NCBI GenBank assembly: GCA_005938025.2
Contig: VCCI02000001.1
Span: 1,302,001 to 1,366,000, forward strand
DNA from: Inquilinus sp. KBS0705
GTDB taxonomy: Bacteria; Bacteroidota; Bacteroidia; Sphingobacteriales; Sphingobacteriaceae
Direction of reading: 5' to 3'
Length of the DNA: 64,000 nucleotides
Shown: positions 1 through 8,428 of the stretch, piece after piece
How the letters are laid out: every line of letters begins with the position of its first letter
Position numbering within the stretch: position 1 is the stretch's first letter
The notes under the pieces: model-generated
Told to the model about the DNA's origin: nothing
The model's database searches: none
Seen by the model: the letters and a program-made list of their open reading frames with translations, nothing else
Made by a program: the position numbers and the translations under genes

Positions 1-607
1 CCTCCAGCATATCCCACGAGCTTAATGCCTGAAACTTAAGGGTAGCGTTTTCGGGTTGGTTTTTTATAACAGCGGTAACCTTTGCGCTGCGGGTATTGTC
101 TATTTTTACAATTTTACCAATCGGGTCATCGTTACCAAACAATGCCATTGCACCACTTTCGGATAATACTATTGATGATACATCGGTAAAGGCCGTTTGT
201 TTATTGCCCTTTACAAATTCAAAACTAAAAATGTCAAATATAGATGGATCTGCCGAAAATGCGGACAGGTTTAAAGCTTTATCGTTATATTTAAAAAGGC
301 GGCTGTTTAACCAGGTAGCCCGGCTTACCTGCTCAATCTCGGGGAAATCCTTTTTCATGGCAGCAGCTACCGGTACCGATATGCTGTTACCTGTCTGAAT
401 TTCGCCATTAGCCGGTTGGCTGCGCAAAACCTGGTAAATTCTATCGTTGTTTTTATAAAAACTGTCGTAAGTAAGCTCGTTATACACATACAAAAGCAGC
501 ATAAAGCTTACGGCCATGCCAACGCCCAAACCACCTATGTTTATGAGGCTGTACAATTTGTTTTTAAACAAATTACGCCATGCAATTTTAAAGTAATTCA
601 TTATCAT
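1..607 (-). CDS. MacB/FtsX-type ABC permease, N-terminal part (runs off the window)
   Basis: Reading the minus strand from ATG at 607 gives about 202 residues that continue past base 1. The start MIMNYFKIAWRNL aligns with MIKNYFKIAWRN of the sister permeases; a second ATG at 601 is also possible. A first transmembrane segment at about residues 18-41 is followed by the beginning of the MacB-type periplasmic core domain, including the family hallmark FGNDDPIGK. It is the twelfth permease of the array and the first gene of its own unit, because a conserved upstream block (686-729) and a -24-like element (620-635) lie just before it. The C-terminal half, and any further array members, are outside the window. 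Confidence 0.9.
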   Translation of the reverse strand, partial: MIMNYFKIAWRNLFKNKLYSLINIGGLGVGMAVSFMLLLYVYNELTYDSFYKNNDRIYQVLRSQPANGEIQTGNSISVPVAAAMKKDFPEIEQVSRATWLNSRLFKYNDKALNLSAFSADPSIFDIFSFEFVKGNKQTAFTDVSSIVLSESGAMALFGNDDPIGKIVKIDNTRSAKVTAVIKNQPENATLKFQALSSWDMLE

Positions 608-619
608 AATGCCATATAA

Positions 620-635
620 CCTAAAACCAATACCA
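620..635 (-). promoter_or_regulatory. -24-like (sigma-54-type) promoter element, copy 1
   Basis: The minus strand reads TGGTATTGGTTTTAGG. It matches the TGGYAY-N5-TT pattern found before the other module-leading genes and lies 51 bp downstream of the conserved block at 686-729. The GG of the -24 box is present; the canonical GC of the -12 box is not. It is only about 13 bases from the ATG at 607, which implies a very short leader. Confidence 0.5.
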
Positions 636-685
636 ATTATTTAACTTGCTGAATTGCAATTAATTAAAAGAATTAACATAAACAA

Positions 686-729
686 TTGTGTACGCATGTG
701 TAACAGTGATTGTTCGGTAATGATACACC
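686..729 (-). promoter_or_regulatory. Conserved upstream activating block, copy 1
   Basis: On the plus strand this carries GTAACAGTG at 700 and the core TGTTCGGTAATGATACA at 711. The same blocks, in the same order and spacing, occur at 5889, 14484 and 31563. The half-sites GTAACAGTG and GATACACCT start 22 bp apart, about two helical turns. It is probably the binding site of the response regulator encoded at 31770; that assignment is inference. Confidence 0.75.
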
Positions 730-736
730 TTAGTGG

Positions 737-840
737 TTAGAGGTTGGAGATTAGAGATTTGTGTAAACAATTTTATTAAAATCAAAAAAGGTGACTGGAT
801 ACCAATCACCTTTTCCTAATCCCTAATCTCAAACCTCTTA
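737..840. repeat. Heptad-type inverted repeat enclosing a terminator
   Basis: The arms 737-757 and 820-840 are complementary at 18 of 21 positions. Each arm is built of 7-base units such as TTAGAGG-TTGGAGA-TTAGAGA. The right arm abuts the stop codon of the permease ending at 841, and the left arm ends 8 bp from the conserved block at 686-729. It belongs to a family of intergenic heptad repeats in this window. Confidence 0.7.
786..814 (-). terminator. Rho-independent terminator after permease 841-3267
   Basis: A hairpin with stem AAAAGGTGA / TCACCTTTT and an inner TGG-ATA-CCA extension. On the minus strand it is followed by six T. It would end transcripts of the permease stopping at 841. Confidence 0.8.
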
Positions 841-3267
841 TCATTCCGATTTCAAGCTTTTAACCGGATTGGTAAGCGCTGCTTTTATAGATTGAAAACT
901 GATGGTTACAAAAGCGATGATGATAGCCATAACCCCTGCTGAAGCCAGTATCCACCATTTTATACCATCGCGGTAAGCAAAGCCTTGCAGCCACAAATGC
1001 CCAAAGTACCAGGCCAGCGGTGTAGCCAATACAATAGATATGAACACAAGCCTTAAAAAATCTTTAGATAGCATAGCTACGATCACCGATATGTTTGCGC
1101 CTAATACTTTACGTATACCAATTTCTTTGGTGCGCTGCTCGGCAGCGTACGCAGCAAGGCCAAATAAGCCTAAACAAGCTATCAGGATGGCCATTGTGGT
1201 GAATGATACAAATATCTTTCCTATACGCTGTTCGGTGCGGTAGGTGGCATCAAAATCCTGATCCATAAAAGAGTAGTTTAACTGCTGGTTAGGCGATATA
1301 CTACGCCACTTATCTTTTACTTGCGCAAGCAAAGCCGGTATGTTAGCCGAATTTAAACGCACTGCTATATTACCGCCATTGTAATGGCTTAAAATAAATA
1401 TCACAGGGGTTATGTTTTCGCGCAGCGAGTTAAAGTTAAAATCCTTTATCACCCCTACTATTTGCATGCGCTTAACGTTTTTAGCCATGTTATCGGTAGG
1501 GTAATATACTTCTTTATTTAGCGGATCTTTAAAGCCCAGCATTTTGGCCGCGGCCTGGTTTACAACAAGTGCCGACGAGTCGGTTTTCATTTCTTTTGAA
1601 AAGCTACGTCCGGCAATTATTTTCATACCCATTGTATTTAAATAATCTTCATCAACTTCCCATAGCTGCGTTAATACCGCCGTTTTGGTATCAAGTGTTG
1701 GTGTTTGGAAAAAGGTAGTGCTGTTTCGCCAGCCGCCGGTTGGTAAAAAGCCGGTCATGGTGGTATTTAACACACCCGGCAGGCGTTTTAGTTCTTCGCG
1801 TAATACTTTGCCGTTATTACCCAGGGCATCAACATTGTTTATTACCAGCACGTGGTCGCGGTTATAGCCAAGGTCTTTACTTTGAATATATTGAAGCTGG
1901 TGATATATCACCATGGTACCGATGATAAGTATGATGGATATAAAAAATTGAAAAACTACTAACGAACTGCGCAGCCAACCGCCCTTAAACCCTGCCGACA
2001 GCTTTCCTTTTAATACATCAATAGGTTGAAAAGACGAAAGGAAAAACGCGGGGTACGAGCCTGCCAGGCTACCAATAACAACAATGGTTAGCAGTAAGGC
2101 AGGTGTTAACCATACAAATGTACTTAACGTAAAGGCCAGCTCTTTACCTGAGGTGTCGTTAAAGAAGGGCAACAGAATCCATGCGCCTAAAACGGCTATT
2201 ATTGTAGCAACCGTAGTTACAATAATTGACTCGGATAGAAACTGGAAGATAAGGTATTTACGTGGCGAGCCTAATACTTTACGCACACCTACTTCGCGGG
2301 CCCGGTTTGATGAACGCGCTGTAGACAGGTTCATGAAATTAACACAGGCAATAATAAGGATAAACACCGCTACCGCCGAAAACATGTAAACGTACTGCAT
2401 ATTGCTGTTTCCGCTTAATTCGGCAACACGGTTTGATTTTAGGTGGATATCTTTTAAAGGTGTAAAATTTAGCTTAAAGTAATTGCCGCCCGCTACAAGT
2501 TGCTTATAGGTCATGTGTACCATGGTTTGCAATTGCGGACTAACATATTTTTCGACCACAGCCGGCATTTTTGCTTCCAGCTTTTTAATATCGGCACCGG
2601 GTTTTAATACGATGTAAGTATTAAAATTATTGCTTAGCCAACTGATGTCCCTACTCTCGGCCAACGACGGCATCGACAGGAAAAAATCGTAATTAAAGTG
2701 CGATTGCTTGGGTATATCTTTAATAACAGCGGTTACTTTGTATAAAAGGGTATCGTTTAGGGTAAGCGTTTTACCCACAACATTTACCGAATTGAAATAC
2801 TTTTTGGCTGTGGTTTCGTTTATCACCACTGTTTTAGGCTCTTTTAAAGCTGTTTTGGGGTCGCCTTGTATTATTTGCAGGGTAAATACATCAAATAACT
2901 GCGGGTCGGCAAATATCATTTTATCTTCCTGCACGTTCTGATCGCCCTTGCGTACTTTATAGCTGCCCCAGCCCCTAAACCTTGTGGCAGTTTCTATCTC
3001 GGGGAAATCATTTAATAGCGATTGAGCCAAAGGTGCCGGCGAAACCGCATAAGAGTTGGCATTACCACCAAATTTAACGTCGTTATTTACGCGGTATACA
3101 CGGTCTATTTTTGCGTTGTAGGTATCATAACCCACCTCATCAATAACATAAAAAACAATAAGCATGCATACGCACAGGCCCAAGGCCAAACCAAACACAT
3201 TGATAAGGGTAAAGCCGATATTCTTTTTTAGGCCCCGCAGTGCCGTTTTAAAGTAGTTTTTAAACAT
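841..3267 (-). CDS. MacB/FtsX-type ABC transporter permease (double-length), array member 11
   Basis: 808 residues, inner membrane. The architecture typical of this array is clear: transmembrane segment at about 19-42; periplasmic MacB core domain at 43-290; three membrane segments at about 291-412 with a cytoplasmic coupling motif REVGVRKVLGS near 324-334. The plan then repeats: membrane segment near 436-456, a second periplasmic domain, and a C-terminal FtsX domain with KEIGIRKVLGA. One chain thus supplies both halves that MacB normally forms as a dimer. It ends in ALTNPVKSLKSE. It follows permease 3390-5807 but is separated from it by a terminator hairpin, and no conserved block precedes it. 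The substrate is unknown; the family exports peptides, lipoproteins, drugs or signals with an ATPase and fusion protein. Confidence 0.95.
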   Translation of the reverse strand: MFKNYFKTALRGLKKNIGFTLINVFGLALGLCVCMLIVFYVIDEVGYDTYNAKIDRVYRVNNDVKFGGNANSYAVSPAPLAQSLLNDFPEIETATRFRGWGSYKVRKGDQNVQEDKMIFADPQLFDVFTLQIIQGDPKTALKEPKTVVINETTAKKYFNSVNVVGKTLTLNDTLLYKVTAVIKDIPKQSHFNYDFFLSMPSLAESRDISWLSNNFNTYIVLKPGADIKKLEAKMPAVVEKYVSPQLQTMVHMTYKQLVAGGNYFKLNFTPLKDIHLKSNRVAELSGNSNMQYVYMFSAVAVFILIIACVNFMNLSTARSSNRAREVGVRKVLGSPRKYLIFQFLSESIIVTTVATIIAVLGAWILLPFFNDTSGKELAFTLSTFVWLTPALLLTIVVIGSLAGSYPAFFLSSFQPIDVLKGKLSAGFKGGWLRSSLVVFQFFISIILIIGTMVIYHQLQYIQSKDLGYNRDHVLVINNVDALGNNGKVLREELKRLPGVLNTTMTGFLPTGGWRNSTTFFQTPTLDTKTAVLTQLWEVDEDYLNTMGMKIIAGRSFSKEMKTDSSALVVNQAAAKMLGFKDPLNKEVYYPTDNMAKNVKRMQIVGVIKDFNFNSLRENITPVIFILSHYNGGNIAVRLNSANIPALLAQVKDKWRSISPNQQLNYSFMDQDFDATYRTEQRIGKIFVSFTTMAILIACLGLFGLAAYAAEQRTKEIGIRKVLGANISVIVAMLSKDFLRLVFISIVLATPLAWYFGHLWLQGFAYRDGIKWWILASAGVMAIIIAFVTISFQSIKAALTNPVKSLKSE

Positions 3268-3338
3268 GGTGATAATGGTTTATATTGTTAATACAACTAA
3301 CTATACGTTTACCCCTACGCTATTTACACGTAATTAAA

Positions 3339-3367
3339 AAAGGTATTGATAAACTATCAATACCTTT
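3339..3367 (-). terminator. Terminator between permeases 10 and 11
   Basis: A perfect 10-bp stem GGTATTGATA / TATCAATACC with loop AAC and AAA/TTT flanks, followed on the minus strand by six T. It lies just after the stop codon at 3390. It would attenuate or stop read-through into the permease starting at 3267. Confidence 0.85.
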
Positions 3368-3389
3368 GACTACATGTATGGGGTTCAGG

Positions 3390-5807
3390 TTACTCGCTTC
3401 GTAAACTTTTTACCGGGTTTGCCAATGCTGCCCTAACCGATTGAAAGCTAACCGTAATAAAGGCCACAAATAAGGCTACCAGGGCTGCCAATACAAATAC
3501 CCACCACGATATATCTACCCGGTAGGCAAAGTCTTGCAGCCACTTGTACATGGCATACCAGGTAAGCGGTATAGCTACTACAATGGCTATTGCTACCAGC
3601 TTTAAAAACTCGGCAGAGAGCATACCTGTTATGGTGCCCGATGACGCGCCCAAAACCTTGCGGATGCCAATTTCTTTAACACGCTGCCTTATGCTGTATG
3701 CTGCCAAACCAAACAAACCAAGGCTGGCTATAATTACCGCTATAATAGCAAACGAGGTGAAAATTTTTCCCGTACGCTGCTCTGATGTATATAAGGCTGC
3801 GTACTGTTCATCTAAAAAAGAATAGCTGAACGGCGCGGTAGCACGATATGCCCCCCACTGTTGCTTAACATCATTTAAAAAGCCCTGCATATCGGCCGAT
3901 TTTACCTTAACGGCCATTAGCATATTGCTGCGGCCGGGTAATAACATTAATGGTGCTATTTTCTCTTTAGCCGATTTGTAATGAAAATCTTGTACTACGC
4001 CTACCACCCTAAACTCGCGCTGGCCCGATCGTACAATGGTTTTTCCAATCGGGTCGGTATTGCTCCAGCCTAATTCGCGTACCAGTTCTTCGTTCACCAC
4101 TACAGCCGAAGAATCTGCTGGTGAGGATGACGAGAAATTGCGGCCTACAGCCATTTTTATGCCCAGTGTAGGTATGTAACTATCCTCTACGTGGTAAATG
4201 TTGGTATGTATCTCTTTATGTTCCTGCTTGTCGTTAAATTCTTTAGCATATATCTGGGTGCCATCCATACTGCGGCTACCAGGTACACTGCCGGTTACCG
4301 TAGCATTACTAACCCTTGTGTCGCGTAATAATTGTTGCTTAAAGGCATCGATATTATTACCTAAGGAGTATGCATCGTTTATAACCAAAACCTGCTCTTT
4401 ATCATAACCCAGCTTTATGTTTTGCATGTAGTTTAGCTGGCGGTATACCACCATGGTTGCTATAATAAGCGATGTAGAAATAAAGAATTGGAAAACTACC
4501 AACCCACTGCGCAAAAAGTTGCGGTTTGCAGGGCCTGCAGACGCATTACCCTTTAACACATTTAAAACCTTAAATGACGACAGGAAGAATGCAGGATATA
4601 TCCCCGCTACAATACCCACCACCAACACTAATATTAATTCGGTTATAATGGCTTTGGGGCTTAAAAACAGGTTAATGGTGAACTGTTTATCGGCCACACT
4701 GTTAAAATAGGGTAAGGTGATATAAACCAATACCAACGCTATTGCCATTGCAAATGTGGTGATCACAACCGACTCGGTAAGGAATTGGGATATTAACGAG
4801 CTTTTTAACGAGCCCATAACCTTGCGTATACCCACCTCTTTGGCCCGTTTCACCGAACTCGCGGTTGATAAATTCATAAAATTGATACAAGCCAATAATA
4901 AAATAAACACGGCAAGTGCGCTAAATATGTACACGTAACTCAAATCGCCGTTGGCTTCCATCTCAAACTTAGTAGCCGAATGCAGGTGAATATCAGTAAG
5001 CGGCATTAAGAAGAAGCGGAAAGTATTCACCGATTTTTGAGCCTCGGCCAAAGAAACACCCATGTCATTCTGAATTTCGGGCGCGGCATATTTAAGCACT
5101 AACTGGGGGAATTGTGCTTCTATTTTTTTAGCATCAGCTGGATCTTTTAAAACCAGGTAAGTATATGAGCTAATATTACTCCAGGTTTCGCGCTTAGCCG
5201 GATAAGTGCTTTTGCTGATAAACGCGTCAAAATGAAAGTGCGAGTTATCTGGCACCTCATCTATCACACCGGTAACTTTTAAAGGGTTTGCACCTTGTAT
5301 GTCCATCAACTTGCCCAGGGCGGGTGTGTTACCAAAATATTTTTGCGCTAATTTTTTGGTGATCACCACACTATTCGGTTCAACTAACGCCCTGCGGTCT
5401 TCGCCCTGTAAGAGTGGTAAAGAAAATACCGACAGAAAGTTAGAATCAGCCGCTGCAAAATGCTCTTCTTTGAAACTTTTGTCGCCAAATTTTACATACA
5501 ACGCTCCACGAGCACTAATACGGGTTGATGCTTCTATGCCCGCAATATTATCTTTTATACCCTGGCCTACTGCTTCATCTACTAAGGCAAAATCGGTAAC
5601 ACCTGTACCTTCGGTTAAATGCAGGCCAACCCTGAATATGTTTTTTGCTTTTACAGCGTAAGTATCGTAGTTAACTTCCTGGTATATGTAAGCACTGATA
5701 AGCATACAGCAAGTAATACCAATAGCTAAACCAAATATGTTTATAAACGAGAATACCTTGTTTTTGGTAAGGCTTCTCCATGCGATGGTTAGGTAATTTT
5801 TAATCAT
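3390..5807 (-). CDS. MacB/FtsX-type ABC transporter permease (double-length), array member 10
   Basis: 805 residues. I chose ATG at 5807, giving MIKNYLTIAWRSL, instead of an in-frame ATG at 5846, because the sister proteins all begin this way. The N-terminal half carries coupling motif KEVGIRKVMGS, the C-terminal half KEIGIRKVLGA, and the tail is ALANPVKSLRSE. The membrane-proximal stretch reads PLTDIHLHSA, placing it in the same subgroup as 841-3267, to which it is visibly close. It leads the third module: a conserved block and -24-like element lie at 5889-5932 and 5822-5837. The frame is intact, so it is probably functional. Confidence 0.95.
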   Translation of the reverse strand: MIKNYLTIAWRSLTKNKVFSFINIFGLAIGITCCMLISAYIYQEVNYDTYAVKAKNIFRVGLHLTEGTGVTDFALVDEAVGQGIKDNIAGIEASTRISARGALYVKFGDKSFKEEHFAAADSNFLSVFSLPLLQGEDRRALVEPNSVVITKKLAQKYFGNTPALGKLMDIQGANPLKVTGVIDEVPDNSHFHFDAFISKSTYPAKRETWSNISSYTYLVLKDPADAKKIEAQFPQLVLKYAAPEIQNDMGVSLAEAQKSVNTFRFFLMPLTDIHLHSATKFEMEANGDLSYVYIFSALAVFILLLACINFMNLSTASSVKRAKEVGIRKVMGSLKSSLISQFLTESVVITTFAMAIALVLVYITLPYFNSVADKQFTINLFLSPKAIITELILVLVVGIVAGIYPAFFLSSFKVLNVLKGNASAGPANRNFLRSGLVVFQFFISTSLIIATMVVYRQLNYMQNIKLGYDKEQVLVINDAYSLGNNIDAFKQQLLRDTRVSNATVTGSVPGSRSMDGTQIYAKEFNDKQEHKEIHTNIYHVEDSYIPTLGIKMAVGRNFSSSSPADSSAVVVNEELVRELGWSNTDPIGKTIVRSGQREFRVVGVVQDFHYKSAKEKIAPLMLLPGRSNMLMAVKVKSADMQGFLNDVKQQWGAYRATAPFSYSFLDEQYAALYTSEQRTGKIFTSFAIIAVIIASLGLFGLAAYSIRQRVKEIGIRKVLGASSGTITGMLSAEFLKLVAIAIVVAIPLTWYAMYKWLQDFAYRVDISWWVFVLAALVALFVAFITVSFQSVRAALANPVKSLRSE

Positions 5808-5821
5808 AGTAATAACAAGTA

Positions 5822-5837
5822 TGTAAATTTGATACCA
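5822..5837 (-). promoter_or_regulatory. -24-like (sigma-54-type) promoter element, copy 2
   Basis: The minus strand reads TGGTATCAAATTTACA: TGGTAT, five bases, TTACA, one change from a TTGCA -12 box. It sits 52 bp downstream of the conserved block at 5889-5932 and about 15 bases before ATG at 5807. It is the best -12 match of the four copies. Confidence 0.55.
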
Positions 5838-5888
5838 AACATTCAATTAGTTGATTATCAATAAGATGCATTAAGTACGAAATTGTTC

Positions 5889-5932
5889 GTGTGTTCGTAT
5901 GCGTAACAGTGGGTGTTCGGTTACGATACAGT
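5889..5932 (-). promoter_or_regulatory. Conserved upstream activating block, copy 2
   Basis: GTAACAGTG at 5903 and TGTTCGGTTACGATACA at 5914 on the plus strand, with the same four-base gap between modules as in the other copies. It heads the unit containing permeases 3390-5807 and 841-3267. Confidence 0.75.
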
Positions 5933-5941
5933 ACAAATACA

Positions 5942-5990
5942 AAGCTTATGATCTAAGTAGTTGTTGTTCAACACCTAAGACCATAGGCTT
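5942..5990. repeat. Inverted repeat between array modules 2 and 3
   Basis: Arms 5942-5960 and 5972-5990 match at about 14 of 19 positions, and the loop has its own GTTG/CAAC pairing. Parts read as 7-base units (CTAAGAC-CATAGGC-TTCTGGC-TTTAGAT). It lies between the stop at 6009 and the conserved block at 5889-5932, the same position as the hairpins at 737-840 and 14546-14591. Confidence 0.55.
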
Positions 5991-6008
5991 CTGGCTTTAG
6001 ATTCAATA

Positions 6009-8408
6009 CTATTCTGACCGCAAACTTTTTACCGGGTTAGCCAATGCAGCCTTTATAGCATGCGAACTAATGGTAAGCAGGGCAAAACCAATAGCTGTTA
6101 TACTGGCCAATACAAAAGGCCATGCATTTATATTAATACGGTAACTAAATGCCATCAACCATTTATCCATAAGATACCAGGCTACCGGCGAAGCAACTAT
6201 TATGGAAATTATAACCAGCTTTAAAAAGTCGCCGGTTAATAAACTGGTTATACCCGATACGCTTGCACCAAGCACTTTACGGATTCCAATTTCTTTTGTT
6301 CGTTGCTCCGCAATAAAAGCAGCTAATCCAAATAACCCCAGGCATGCAACAAATATGGCCAATATTGAAAACACTGTTGCGGTTTTAGCTGAACGCTGTT
6401 CTGAAGTGTACAAATTTTGGATATGACTATCCAGAAATTCGTAGTCAAAGCTTGAACTGGGCATGTTACTATTAAAGGTGCTCTGTAATAGCTGCATAAA
6501 ACCCGGCAGGTTTTTGGAGTTGTAGCGGATAAGTAGTGTTCTTAATGATTCGGGGGCATTATTCATTTCATAATACACATAGCCCCCTATCTCGCTTTTT
6601 ACCGATTGGTAATTGAAGTTTTTAACCACACCGCTAACTATCGATTTATTAGCCATCTCGGTGTTTACGTATTTGCCAATAGCGTCCTGGGGTGATTTGA
6701 AGCCAAGATATTTTACAATGGACTCATTTAGTAACACGTAACATATGGTATCACCCTCGGCAATTTTTTGAGGGAGTGAAGCGCCGGCGAGTAACTTTAG
6801 GCGCATAGTTTTAACAATTGAGCCATCGGTATGGCATGTTTTTACCGGCATGCCTTCTTTATCGGTAGCAAATTTCCTTACGCTTCTGCCACTCTCTACA
6901 TCACCCGGAATAGACTGAACAGCCGAAAAGCTTTCGACACCAGTTACCCCACGCAGATCATTCATAAATGATGCGACTTGTTGTTTATCCTGGGCCGACT
7001 TAATATTAAGCGCTATTACTCCATTAGGGTTATAACCGAGGTCGCGGTTGCGGATATATTTCATTTGCTGTAGTATTACAACAACCGAGATAATTAGCAC
7101 AATAGATGATGCGAACTGAAATACAACCAGCGACCGGCGGACGAAATCGGCAAACGAATGTTTTAATTTCAGTTTGTTCATTAACACCAGCGGCGAAATA
7201 CTTGATAGCGAAAATGCAGGGTAGCTACCGGCTATTAATGTTACAAATATCCAGGTTGCCAGCAAGCCCAACAAAATTGGTGGTGCTAAAAACGCCGATG
7301 TGCTCAAATCGAAACCTGTAATGTTTTGGAACATTGGCCTTAAAGCTAAAGCAAGTATATAGCCAATAACAATTGCAATAAGCGATAGTAAGGCGGTTTC
7401 GGTATAAAATAGTGCCAGCAAATGCCTGCTGTTTGCGCCTAAAACCTTATTAACGCCTACACCCTTGGCCCGCTTTTGCGAACGGGCGGTAGCCAAATTC
7501 ATATAATTAATACAGGCTATTATTAAAACCAGTAGCGATAAGATCGCTAATGTTTTTACTGTGCCAATGCTGCCAATTTTGCCCGAATAGCCTTCACGTA
7601 TATCAGCCGAATAAAGATGGATATCAGCTAATGGCTGCAATATAAAATCAGTAAAAAACTTATCCTCTTTTTTTACATTCTTATCAATTAAAGCTGTAGC
7701 CAATGCCTGCACTTGTGCAACATTTGCGCCGTCCTTCAGCAAACAATAAGTTTCATAGCTGGAATTGCTCCAGTAAACATCTTTTCCCATCCACGAATCC
7801 ATAATGTTATAGATCATATCACAGTCGATGGTACTGTTGGCTGGCAAATCTGCGTAAACACCCGAAACGTGCAGCGTATCGCGATTATTGATATAGATGA
7901 CCTTTCCAAATGCAGGCTGGTTACCATAAAGCCTTTGTTTGGCCGATTGTGATATTACAATTGATTTTGGCTGGCTAAAAGCTGTGCGTGCATTACCCTC
8001 AACAAACCTCACATCAAAAAAGCCAAACACGGTTGAATCCGCCAGGTATAAGCCCTTTTCAGTAAAGTTTTTTTCGTCGGTTTTAAGCGATACTTTGGCC
8101 CCAAAATCATGCTTAATAAGCCGGACTGTACTTTTAACCTGGGGTATGCTTTGCGCTATTGCAGGGCCAACAGAATTTGGCAGCTCAGCCCAAACTTTGT
8201 AGTTGTACTGGGCCGTAGTTTGTGTATTTACTCTATAAATGTTTTTTGAGTTTTTGTACATCCTGTCAAAACTCAGTTCGTACGAAATGCTTGCAAACAA
8301 GGTGATACAAACACACATGCCTATTGCAAGACCAACAATATTAAGCGATGTAAAAAGCTTATTAGAAACAATGTTACGCCATGCTATTTTTAAGTAGTTC
8401 CTTATCAT
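6009..8408 (-). CDS. MacB/FtsX-type ABC transporter permease (double-length), array member 9
   Basis: 799 residues with the two-fold periplasmic-plus-membrane plan. The C-terminal coupling motif KEIGIRKVLGA is standard. The N-terminal one reads KGVGVNKVLGA, having lost the acidic residue and the Arg that its sisters keep (KEVGIRK). This may weaken or change contact with the ATPase on that side. It has a PLADIHLYSA stretch before the second membrane block and the tail ALANPVKSLRSE. It is the last gene of the second module, 20 bp downstream of permease 8429-10798, so the two are co-transcribed. The ATG at 8408 gives MIRNYLKIAWRNI, the expected family start. Confidence 0.95.
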   Translation of the reverse strand: MIRNYLKIAWRNIVSNKLFTSLNIVGLAIGMCVCITLFASISYELSFDRMYKNSKNIYRVNTQTTAQYNYKVWAELPNSVGPAIAQSIPQVKSTVRLIKHDFGAKVSLKTDEKNFTEKGLYLADSTVFGFFDVRFVEGNARTAFSQPKSIVISQSAKQRLYGNQPAFGKVIYINNRDTLHVSGVYADLPANSTIDCDMIYNIMDSWMGKDVYWSNSSYETYCLLKDGANVAQVQALATALIDKNVKKEDKFFTDFILQPLADIHLYSADIREGYSGKIGSIGTVKTLAILSLLVLIIACINYMNLATARSQKRAKGVGVNKVLGANSRHLLALFYTETALLSLIAIVIGYILALALRPMFQNITGFDLSTSAFLAPPILLGLLATWIFVTLIAGSYPAFSLSSISPLVLMNKLKLKHSFADFVRRSLVVFQFASSIVLIISVVVILQQMKYIRNRDLGYNPNGVIALNIKSAQDKQQVASFMNDLRGVTGVESFSAVQSIPGDVESGRSVRKFATDKEGMPVKTCHTDGSIVKTMRLKLLAGASLPQKIAEGDTICYVLLNESIVKYLGFKSPQDAIGKYVNTEMANKSIVSGVVKNFNYQSVKSEIGGYVYYEMNNAPESLRTLLIRYNSKNLPGFMQLLQSTFNSNMPSSSFDYEFLDSHIQNLYTSEQRSAKTATVFSILAIFVACLGLFGLAAFIAEQRTKEIGIRKVLGASVSGITSLLTGDFLKLVIISIIVASPVAWYLMDKWLMAFSYRININAWPFVLASITAIGFALLTISSHAIKAALANPVKSLRSE

Positions 8409-8428
8409 ATTTTATCTATTAGTATAAA

